This document shows positions 18,401 through 25,011 of a stretch of DNA of 46,693 nt, piece after piece. A model generated the notes under the pieces. That model ran no database searches, was not told the DNA's origin, and worked only from the letters and a program-made list of their open reading frames with translations. Position numbers and translations under genes: made by a program. The stretch is from an uncultured Saprospiraceae bacterium (GTDB lineage: Bacteria > Bacteroidota > Bacteroidia > Chitinophagales > Saprospiraceae), in NCBI GenBank assembly GCA_938041445.1, contig CALISO010000055.1, positions 1 to 46,693 on the forward strand. The letters are read 5' to 3'. Every line of letters starts with the position of its first letter. Position 1 is the stretch's first letter.

Positions 18401-19522
18401 GTCCTCCTTGAAGTACTTAAAAATGTGAAATCGCAGACCGTGATGGTTGTCCATATGATTACAGTGATGCCACTTATAGTCAACGTTCATACCATCGAAT
18501 GCTTCAAATCTGAGGTCAAAGAAGTTGACAATCGCAGGTGCTAGTAAAGTATTTGATCCAATTGTCTCACTTTTTCGCATCATTAAGATTGCATAAATTT
18601 GACGGTGGATGTTGGCATATCCATCTTTGGTGGTCCATTCAACTTGAGAGCTTAATACCTCCAATAATGGCTTTACCAGATCTTTGTTCTTTTTATTGAA
18701 CCTCTGTGAAAAAATATTAGAGATTAGGTGTTTTGTCTTATTATCACCGACCTTGGAGAAAGTAATAATTAGGCTAGTCATCAAAAAGGCAAGGAAGTCT
18801 AAATTCGGTGCTAATGTTCTTAATTCTTGTTTACCTAAGTAGGAGTTGATATCACTAATTACCGCTTGTTCTAGCCTAAATTCTATTCTTCTCGAATCTG
18901 TAATTCCGTGGTTGGAAATCGCATTTCCATAGAGGGAAATTGTGTCGGTATTGACAGATGTTACTTGCTTTTCAAGTGTCGTTTCTTTGGGCTTTCTTAC
19001 TGCACAACTTTCAATATAGGTTTCATTGTCATTGCCCCAATCTAGTTGACTACTGCCCTCAGCTAGTGACTGATAGATAGTTGACATCCGATTGAAAAGC
19101 AATTGAAAACAATACGCATCTGTAAAGATGTGGTGCTGATTGAAATACCAAGTATAGTGATTATCGGAGACCTTGATCAAGGCACTGTAGTAGGATTCTA
19201 CTTCTAAGTCAAAGTTGACTTTACTGTTTACATCCACCCATCTCTGAAGATTAAACTTAGAATCTTCTGTACTATCAATATAATTTAGCGAAGGAGGTAT
19301 TGCACTGATGGTGTGAAATGGGTGCCCGTCTTCTTCCTGTAAGATTAAGTTGAGACTTGTGGTTTGCTTACAAAGAATACTGAATGCCTCAAAGAATCGA
19401 TCTCTATCAACCGCTCCATAGATATTAAAGGTGAATACCATATTGTACATCGGTGATTCTGGGAACATTTTCTGTCCCTTCCAGATCGAGTATTGAAAGT
19501 CTGATAATGGTAGTCTATCCAT
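15467..19522 (-). CDS. NRPS, C-A-PCP module; Asn-specific A domain interrupted by a PP-loop amidotransferase-like domain
   Basis: The protein has 1351 residues. The condensation domain (about 1-430) has an intact active site: His130, His131, Asp135 (HHIFTDA). The A domain begins at about 450, with TLYTSGSTGKPKG as A3. The specificity residues, aligned by eye to GrsA, read D-L-T-K-L-G-E-V-G (first Asp is Asp629), the known asparagine code. A8 starts at Gly827. Then comes an insert of about 335 residues (864-1200). It holds a zinc ribbon (Cys875, Cys878, Cys895, Cys898), the PP-loop SGGKDS (939-944) and a second Cys cluster (1007, 1010, 1013). The A domain resumes with QLVAYYTG (from Gln1203), A9 LPDYMVPSQF and the A10 lysine Lys1248. 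The PCP serine is Ser1302 (GGTSL). The frame is continuous, with no frameshift. The gene lies nine bases after the carrier protein gene and is coupled to the glycosyltransferase. Confidence 0.95.
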   Translation of the reverse strand: MDRLPLSDFQYSIWKGQKMFPESPMYNMVFTFNIYGAVDRDRFFEAFSILCKQTTSLNLILQEEDGHPFHTISAIPPSLNYIDSTEDSKFNLQRWVDVNSKVNFDLEVESYYSALIKVSDNHYTWYFNQHHIFTDAYCFQLLFNRMSTIYQSLAEGSSQLDWGNDNETYIESCAVRKPKETTLEKQVTSVNTDTISLYGNAISNHGITDSRRIEFRLEQAVISDINSYLGKQELRTLAPNLDFLAFLMTSLIITFSKVGDNKTKHLISNIFSQRFNKKNKDLVKPLLEVLSSQVEWTTKDGYANIHRQIYAILMMRKSETIGSNTLLAPAIVNFFDLRFEAFDGMNVDYKWHHCNHMDNHHGLRFHIFKYFKEDEFNLAFDIKGGDEIISLGERLVTDFKILIGQIVGEVSIENICLLSTATLDSLNQRIRETSKPSIGIDQLFINILQRQAEQSPNAIALYHSHTEVTYEQLMKESFAVANAIKTQTSQHSPTIVIHLERSPQFVYSVIGSLLAGGSFVPVPSEFPEARVQYLIGDVAADVLIQSDATIDTSVPIIDIRQIAQSNSDTIRTNAGEGFYTLYTSGSTGKPKGVVISQQSFTSYLATAATMYLAGNTHYHMPLFTSIGFDLTMTSLFLPLYTGGSITIYREQSGIDLSIRDVILDEKLNCLKCTPSHLKLIKGIPLSPSIKSILVGGENLTRLSAKSLNDQGGEGLRIFNEYGPTECTVGCIVHLYNPEIDTLSANVPIGNAMGDCVPFIADNDGVPVPDGVVGELCLTGVGLSNGYLNDPELTNKKYISTHPIITSRYYRSGDLARINNDGIIEYLGRKDAQIKVRGIRIETGEIENIIESNSNIQSCVVTQKTRSQLNDDYIHCSKCGLPSNYPTADFDENDVCGFCRNYESYEKKVEKYFETEDKFLKIFQKTKPHNGTHDCIMLYSGGKDSTYALGRLVEMGLRVLTFTLDNGYISDNAKENITRITNVLKVDHIFGSTPHMNEIFVDSLKTHCNVCNGCFKTIYNLSLKIAFEKNIPIIVTGLSRGQFFETKLSEEIFWKPMNDVSEIEDTLFSARQAYHSVRDIAYEKTGGAFIEENAILQSVKIVDFYRYHDVTLEQLYAYINTDLPWVRPEDTGRSTNCLINKVGIYIHRQERGYSNYAFPYSWDVRTGHKTKEETIDEVEEIITDLDVRHIIEEIGYESEAPEGQLVAYYTGEKMSNSDLRAFITTYLPDYMVPSQFIHVDQIPTNQNGKVDYAQLEQIEYQRIQPVRLPSNELEELLHKIWMEVMLLEEISIDDNFFEIGGTSLNAIRIVARIEKTLDYQLGVHHVFQKPTIEILSQHILDDMESIMNSEAE

Positions 19523-19531
19523 TTGGATTTG

Positions 19532-19774
19532 TTACGATAATTGTTTTTGAAGATATGCCTCGATCGCATTGATATTGATAAAGTTCTCAATAACAAGATC
19601 AGTTGGAGGAATCTTGATTTCATATTTTTCTTCTATTGCAGCGACCAATCTGATCAACGCCATTGAGTCTAAAGTCCCTGAAGTCAATAAGTCCTCGTCG
19701 GGTTCTAATGTGAGGTCATCTTCCTGTAAGATATCTATTTTTAGTATTTCTACTACTTCTTCTGCAATTGTCAT
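19532..19774 (-). CDS. Stand-alone acyl/peptidyl carrier protein
   Basis: This 80-residue acidic protein has the four-helix carrier-protein pattern, with the phosphopantetheine attachment serine at Ser37 in SGTLDSMAL. Its ATG overlaps the TGA of the adenylation gene in an ATGA arrangement, so adenylating enzyme and carrier are translated together. It is most likely loaded by that enzyme, and the bound aminoacyl group is a likely substrate for the acyl-CoA dehydrogenase of the same operon. The downstream NRPS condensation domain would take over the product. Activation needs the phosphopantetheinyl transferase encoded near 31823. Confidence 0.93.
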   Translation of the reverse strand: MTIAEEVVEILKIDILQEDDLTLEPDEDLLTSGTLDSMALIRLVAAIEEKYEIKIPPTDLVIENFININAIEAYLQKQLS

Positions 19775-21300
19775 TTTATTAGGGCTTTATAGTCTATTTT
19801 TCCTGCGTTTGTTCTTGGTATGCTTTCGACCGCTTCAATTTTTTGCGGTATTGAATATAATGGAATTAAGTTGGACAAATACTTCTTCAAACTCCTTTCG
19901 TCAAACTCCTCAAATGTTCCTTTTACGATAGCGTAGATGACATTCACATCTTTCTCTTTCATAGCAAAGACTGCTACTTCTTCGATATCAGTATGATTAA
20001 GGAGAATATTTTCTACTTCATTGAGTTCAACTCGGTAACCTCTGACTTTAACCTGTCTGTCACTTCTTCCTCCGAAGATCAACTCTCCATCCTTATTAAT
20101 AGAACCATTATCACCTGTTCTATAATAGCGTCTCATCTTACCTTTCTTATCTGGTCGTGATACTAAGCAAGATTGAGTTCTTTCTGGACGATTCCAGTAT
20201 TCTTTCATTTGAGTTGAAGAAGCCACCAAAAATTCGCTTGATTCTCCTTCCTCTTCTAAGATAATATCTGTCTCAGGCCACACGTATCCGATTGGGATTG
20301 GATCAGTGAGTATAGTGTCTTTGTTATAATTGTAGTAGGTACATTGATTGACTTCTGCTGGACCGTAGACATTGCTATACTCTGCATCGGGTAGGCACTT
20401 TCGCAAATGTTCTATGTACTTGAGAGCAAATGATTCACCACCATATAGTATCCATCGGAGAGCAGAAAAGTCCATCTCATCAAATCCACCAGCTTGCATC
20501 ATCTGAATCAAAGCAAGAGGTACAGAATACCAAATCGTTAATTGTTCTTCAGCAATCAATTTAGCTAGACTAGTCGGAAACATTGTATAGGCCTCGGGTA
20601 CGATATAGCTGCAACCTCCTACAGATGGCATAGTTAAGTAGCCCATTGTAGAGATATCATAATGTAGATGACTATGATTACCTAATATGTCAGTATGTTT
20701 TACTTGATACAAGTCTGCGGATAACTTTGCATAACTAGCACCACTATAATGTGTATGGACAATGCCCTTTGGATGACCAGTAGTACCTGAGGTATAGATG
20801 ATGTAGGCGTTATCATCTTCCCTATTATTGATGTCAATGACACTATGGTCAAGCGAAAAGATATCATCCCAAGACCAACCTTGAATATTTTCAGACACAA
20901 AGTCATCGATTCCGATGATATGTTTTAGCGGAGACTGAGTTTCTAGGATACCTGTAATCTGCTTTTTGAAGGCCTTGGTGGTGATGATTGTACTGATGTT
21001 ACAATCGTTGATTAGAGTCAAGATACGTTGAGCAGGCAGATTAGTATCTATAGGCACGTAGACGCATCCAGCAGTCAAGATTCCATAGACAGCATAACAG
21101 CTCTCAATAGCTCGATTCATAAAGATACCAACCCTAGATCCTTTGGTATTACCAATTTTTTGAAGGTGTCTAGCAACTTGATTAGACTTCCCAACTAGAT
21201 CACTGTAAGTAATCACAGATTGTAATTGCTTGAATGCAATACGATCTGGAAATTGATCAGCCGATCTTTTTAAATTGTCAGTAAGTATCCTCTTCATCAT
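19771..21300 (-). CDS. Stand-alone amino-acid adenylation enzyme
   Basis: The 509-residue ANL-superfamily enzyme has A3 IIYTSGTTGHPKG, A5 VYGPAE, A7 RYYRTGD, A8 GRSDRQVKVRGYRVEL and A10 NAGKIDY with the catalytic Lys. It activates a carboxylic or amino acid as an AMP ester and transfers it to the adjacent carrier protein. Residues read by eye at the GrsA pocket positions are D-I-M-S-L-G-V-Q-C, which match no code I know; the first Asp fits an alpha-amino acid. The set of stand-alone A, carrier and acyl-CoA dehydrogenase is the same as in PltF/PltL/PltE, where proline becomes pyrrole-2-carboxylate, and in anatoxin biosynthesis. Only three bases separate it from the sulfotransferase gene. Confidence 0.92.
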   Translation of the reverse strand: MMKRILTDNLKRSADQFPDRIAFKQLQSVITYSDLVGKSNQVARHLQKIGNTKGSRVGIFMNRAIESCYAVYGILTAGCVYVPIDTNLPAQRILTLINDCNISTIITTKAFKKQITGILETQSPLKHIIGIDDFVSENIQGWSWDDIFSLDHSVIDINNREDDNAYIIYTSGTTGHPKGIVHTHYSGASYAKLSADLYQVKHTDILGNHSHLHYDISTMGYLTMPSVGGCSYIVPEAYTMFPTSLAKLIAEEQLTIWYSVPLALIQMMQAGGFDEMDFSALRWILYGGESFALKYIEHLRKCLPDAEYSNVYGPAEVNQCTYYNYNKDTILTDPIPIGYVWPETDIILEEEGESSEFLVASSTQMKEYWNRPERTQSCLVSRPDKKGKMRRYYRTGDNGSINKDGELIFGGRSDRQVKVRGYRVELNEVENILLNHTDIEEVAVFAMKEKDVNVIYAIVKGTFEEFDERSLKKYLSNLIPLYSIPQKIEAVESIPRTNAGKIDYKALIK

Positions 21301-21303
21301 ATA

Positions 21304-22107
21304 TTAGAATTCAATTTGCCAATCTAAGTTCAATTGTTTCGCATCCTCTTGAAAGTATTCTTTAAGATTGGCATAAGTTGCATCTGATAATGGGGGATAG
21401 CTTCCTACGTTCATTGGTTTGAAAGTTGAAGGCACGTCCTTTCTAATACCTAAAAATTGGTGAATATTCGCTAAGGTCTCAGCTGGCTGTAAAAAAAAAT
21501 CTTCGCTTTTGACCACGTGTATCTGGCTCTTGTCGAATTCTTTATTCCACAGCGATAGTTGTTTGGCGTATAGCCCTCTTGCTAAGTAGAAGTGATTTTC
21601 TCGATATGTGTTGGTTGTATCACCATAGGATTCTTGATTCTCTAGTTCATAGTTGATGGCGTCTTCAAATGTCTGGCTTTCTTCAATGCCTCTTCGTCTA
21701 TTCATCTGATATGCTGAGTAAGCTCTGATGATCGGATCTCTGACCAGCATGATGAGCTTTATATCTGGATTGAAAGCTTTGACTCTTGCTGGAGCTTCAA
21801 GATTAAAGACATAGTCAGGAGTTGCTTCTCCAGTGAGGTGTTGTGATGACTTCAGAGGAAAGTGTGCCTTATACCATTTTATACCTTTATCATAATTTGT
21901 ATTAAAGTAATGTACCTCTTTTTGTATTGGTCGCTTAATTTCAGGGTGAAACTTGAAGCAATAGTAAAGTGATGAAGTACCACATTTCTGAGCACCGATA
22001 ATGAGGAAGTCAGGTGTCATCCGGTAGCGATTAGTCAATAGACCTATCTTATGTCCTACTTTAAGTCCAACTTGTCTAATCAATTTACGTAAGTATGTGT
22101 ACATCAT
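21304..22107 (-). CDS. PAPS-dependent sulfotransferase
   Basis: The 267-residue protein has the 5'-phosphosulfate loop IIGAQKCGTSS (Lys41) and the 3'-phosphate motif LVRDPIIRAYSAY. The spacing and the segments GIKWYKAHFP and GEATPDYVF recall heparan-type sulfotransferases (NDST-like). It moves a sulfonate group from PAPS to an O or N acceptor. The gene lies three bases before the adenylation gene and five bases after the acyl-CoA dehydrogenase gene, so it belongs to the NRPS operon and probably sulfonates the product or a carrier-bound intermediate. The start is one of two adjacent ATGs. Confidence 0.92.
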   Translation of the reverse strand: MMYTYLRKLIRQVGLKVGHKIGLLTNRYRMTPDFLIIGAQKCGTSSLYYCFKFHPEIKRPIQKEVHYFNTNYDKGIKWYKAHFPLKSSQHLTGEATPDYVFNLEAPARVKAFNPDIKLIMLVRDPIIRAYSAYQMNRRRGIEESQTFEDAINYELENQESYGDTTNTYRENHFYLARGLYAKQLSLWNKEFDKSQIHVVKSEDFFLQPAETLANIHQFLGIRKDVPSTFKPMNVGSYPPLSDATYANLKEYFQEDAKQLNLDWQIEF

Positions 22108-22112
22108 CTGGA

Positions 22113-23264
22113 TTATATGCCTAGGCTACTAGCGATGATATTTTTTTGGATATCTGATGTACCCGCGTAAATAACACCTCCTACTGCATCCCTTAGATTT
22201 CGTTCGACTCCATTTTCTGTAAGATATCCTGAACCACCATGGATTCTGATTGCATCTAAGCTGGATTGGACATAGCTTTCACTCAAGAAGAGTTTGAGAA
22301 TTGCACCATCTAGCATACCTGACATTTGTTGTTGTTTCATCCAAGCCATTTTGTATTGAAGGAGCTTGGCGATTTCTATTCTTGACTTCATATCAGCTAT
22401 CCGATGTGAGACTGCCTGAAAATCGCTGATCTTCTTTCCGAATTGTTTTCTTTCTTTTGCGAATGCGATAGTGTCTTCGAGTTGCTTTTCCATTGTTCCC
22501 AATTTGCAGCTAAGCATACAGCATCGATCATACTCAAGCGAAGAATTTGAAATTCCCCAACCTGATCCAACATTACCCAAAACATTTTCTTCTGGAACGA
22601 AGCAGTCTTCAAAGTGTAGTCGTCCTATAGGCACAGTTCTCAGGCCCATTTTGTCTTGAACAGGTTTTTGGACAAATCCATCAGAGTTGCTTTCAACAAT
22701 GAACGCTGTTAGTCCCCACTTCCCAACATCTGGATTAGTAGATGCGAAAATTAATGCGATATCACAGATGGGAGCTAAAGTGACAAGGCGTTTACTTCCA
22801 TTGAGAATGAATCCACCGTCTACCTTAGTAGCAGTCGTTTGCATAGCGAACACATCTGAACCAGAATTGTCTTCTGTCAATCCATGTGCTCCTATCCATT
22901 CACCAGTCGACATTTTTGGTAAGAATTTCCGTTTCTGTTCATCATTACCAAACTCTGAGATCGTCATCACTACAGTCCATAGGTGAGCATTGATCGCTAA
23001 CCCGAGTCCAACATCATTACTGCCATATCCAAGTCCCATTAATCCATGACATGCTCTTAGCACATCAATCTCAGAGTGAGAACCGCCATATTGAGGTTCT
23101 GTAGCGAGGCCAAGTATGCCAAATTCTCCACACTTCTCCCAAAGATCTTTGGGAAAAGAACCTCGGTGATCTCTATTGATAATATCTGTATTGAGCTCTG
23201 ACTGGGCAAATGCAATAATCTTGTCTTTAAAGACCTGATAATCGGCTGGAATTGAAAAATCCAT
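22113..23264 (-). CDS. Acyl-CoA dehydrogenase family flavoprotein
   Basis: The frame extends to a TTG at 23282, but the ATG at 23264 (MDFSIPADYQ) is the better start, giving 383 residues. FAD-contact regions are seen in GAHGLTEDNSGSD and in IRIHGGSGYLTENGVERNLRD. Where many acyl-CoA dehydrogenases have the catalytic Glu in 'YEGTS', this protein reads YAGTSDIQ (Ala367). The alternative base position used by isovaleryl-CoA dehydrogenase appears to be an Asp in LEYDR. In this operon it most likely oxidises an aminoacyl group on the carrier protein, as prolyl-PCP dehydrogenases do, rather than a CoA ester. It is the first gene of the minus-strand NRPS operon. Family assignment is firm; substrate is inferred. 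Confidence 0.9.
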   Translation of the reverse strand: MDFSIPADYQVFKDKIIAFAQSELNTDIINRDHRGSFPKDLWEKCGEFGILGLATEPQYGGSHSEIDVLRACHGLMGLGYGSNDVGLGLAINAHLWTVVMTISEFGNDEQKRKFLPKMSTGEWIGAHGLTEDNSGSDVFAMQTTATKVDGGFILNGSKRLVTLAPICDIALIFASTNPDVGKWGLTAFIVESNSDGFVQKPVQDKMGLRTVPIGRLHFEDCFVPEENVLGNVGSGWGISNSSLEYDRCCMLSCKLGTMEKQLEDTIAFAKERKQFGKKISDFQAVSHRIADMKSRIEIAKLLQYKMAWMKQQQMSGMLDGAILKLFLSESYVQSSLDAIRIHGGSGYLTENGVERNLRDAVGGVIYAGTSDIQKNIIASSLGI

Positions 23265-23732
23265 ATTCGATATTTGATTCAAATGTAAATAAAACTAAAC
23301 CCACTGTCTGACAGATAAGGTATCTAATTTTGGATGCTTTATGCCAACTTCAAAACCAATAAATTCACTATATGGTATGGACGACATATACTTGATAACT
23401 ATAAAAGATTACTAAATTATAGGGAGTGAAAGCAATTATTCTTGTTTTGCTGCCAAATGATCTTTGTTATGTGCTTGAGTTTCTGGGTATCACCTTGGTT
23501 CTCTATTCTCAATGAGCTATAACTGAACAATCTCCCTTCTCAAGCATAAAAAATCAGAAACCTAACTTAACTTTAATCTAAGTTACACATCGATAAGAAT
23601 TGTGTCAAAGATTGCACTGATATCATTTTTGTAAAACAAGGCAAAATCCTAGCTAAAAGGACGTTTGATGAAATCGTTCTGGACAATCACTTCTTCAAGG
23701 AAATGGTACCTGAAAGAAGACAATAAAACAAT
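23265..23732. promoter_or_regulatory. Divergent intergenic region between the two NRPS operons
   Basis: These 468 bases separate the two divergently transcribed operons and must hold the promoters of both. I see no convincing ORF, no RNA gene and no cobalamin-riboswitch core. One inverted repeat, TAACTTA-(9)-TAAGTTA at 23563-23585, could bind a regulator. No clear Bacteroidota -33/-7 promoter pair could be fixed by eye. Confidence 0.5.
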
Positions 23733-25004
23733 ATGCAGACTTACATAAAATCCACAATTAAATTTTTGGCTATAGTTGGAGTGATTCTTATCACACTTAA
23801 TCAAGGACTAAAGGCCCATTCACCTGACCAGAGTTACTTATACTTCAATGTGTATGAGGAGACAATGGATGGTACGGTCGAGATGACAGTTAAGGATATC
23901 AATATTGCGCTAGGCCTGGACTTGGATCCTTCTCCTTATTTCAAAGATAAGAATGATGAAATCACCAAAGAAGCATTACCTGCTGAATGGGAAATACATC
24001 AAGAAAGGTTGATAGAATATATTAAGGCTCGTATTGCACTCAGATCTGGAGGGCAAGAGATTCCAATGGTATTCAAGGATATGGAAATACTCAAATTGAC
24101 TGAATCAATCTACATTCTTTCCAACTTTGATATGCCTTCAATTGATTCGATTCCTGATGATCTAGACATCGACTATAATATCTTATTTGATAAGACTGAT
24201 ATCCATAGAGGATTTACGATCATTGCGCATAACTGGAAGGCTGGAGTCATAAATAATGAGGCAATGAGTTCCCTCATTTTCTCACCTAATAACACTACAC
24301 AAACACTCTTGCTGGATGAAGGATCTGTTTGGCAAGGTTTTAAAGCCTTGGTCAAGTTAGGGATGTGGCATATCTACATTGGTATCGATCACATCTTCTT
24401 CTTACTTGCTCTCATATTACCAGCAGTAGTACTCAGGAGGACAAGAGAAAATAGGCTCAATATTCAGCCAGTCAAGAAATTCTCTGCATCGCTGATGTAT
24501 ATTTTGAAGATAGTGACTTTGTTTACGATTGCTCATAGTATTACGTTGTCTCTTGCTGCTCTAGGTTATATCAATCTTGAAAGTCGCATAGTTGAGTCAT
24601 TGATAGCTCTATCTATTGGTCTTGCAGCGTTTCACAATATTTATCCAATAGTAGAAAAAGGCGAAGGGTTAATTACGTTTTTATTTGGACTATTTCACGG
24701 GATGGGATTTGCGAGTGTACTTGGTGAGAAAGGAATTGAGGGCAGTTATATGGCGGTTTCTTTATTTGGATTCAATCTTGGAGTTGAGATTGGTCAGGTC
24801 TTAATTGTTTGTGCCATCTTTCCAATATTATTCTTCTTGCGAAATAAGCCGATCTATGGCAAGATACTCATCTATGGTTCTGTATTCTTAATTCTTGCTT
24901 CTATTTATTGGTTCGTTGAAAGGTTCTTTGATATCAATTTCTTACTTGATGATTATATTGGCAAGGCTATCAGTAAAGTGTTTAAAGTCATTGGTTTGAA
25001 ATAA
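23733..25004 (+). CDS. HupE/UreJ-type membrane protein with extracytoplasmic N-terminal domain
   Basis: The 423-residue protein starts with a signal peptide (LAIVGVILITLNQGLKAHS), followed by an extracytoplasmic region to about 200 and a C-terminal block of about seven transmembrane segments. The membrane block has the HupE/UreJ_2 pattern: HIYIGIDHIFFLLALI, FTIAHSITLSLAALG and FHGMGFASVLG, with conserved His and Asp in the membrane. HupE/UreJ proteins are linked to nickel or cobalt handling, but this larger subfamily is not characterised to my knowledge. The gene lies seven bases before the large NRPS gene, so it is the first gene of that operon. It may transport a metal or have a role with the peptide product. 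Confidence 0.85.
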   Translation: MQTYIKSTIKFLAIVGVILITLNQGLKAHSPDQSYLYFNVYEETMDGTVEMTVKDINIALGLDLDPSPYFKDKNDEITKEALPAEWEIHQERLIEYIKARIALRSGGQEIPMVFKDMEILKLTESIYILSNFDMPSIDSIPDDLDIDYNILFDKTDIHRGFTIIAHNWKAGVINNEAMSSLIFSPNNTTQTLLLDEGSVWQGFKALVKLGMWHIYIGIDHIFFLLALILPAVVLRRTRENRLNIQPVKKFSASLMYILKIVTLFTIAHSITLSLAALGYINLESRIVESLIALSIGLAAFHNIYPIVEKGEGLITFLFGLFHGMGFASVLGEKGIEGSYMAVSLFGFNLGVEIGQVLIVCAIFPILFFLRNKPIYGKILIYGSVFLILASIYWFVERFFDINFLLDDYIGKAISKVFKVIGLK

Positions 25005-25011
25005 GGCTTAG

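Noticed and set aside
15467-19522. Interrupted A domain as an assembly or frameshift artefact
   Set aside because: The frame is continuous, the insert is flanked by correctly ordered A8 and A9/A10 motifs, and its own motifs are intact.
22113-23282. Longer acyl-CoA dehydrogenase starting at TTG 23282
   Set aside because: The ATG at 23264 gives the usual family N-terminus (MDFSIPADYQ); the six extra residues add nothing.
23265-23732. Cobalamin or other riboswitch ahead of the HupE-NRPS operon
   Set aside because: HupE genes can be B12-controlled, but no conserved core motif of a cobalamin riboswitch is seen on either strand.
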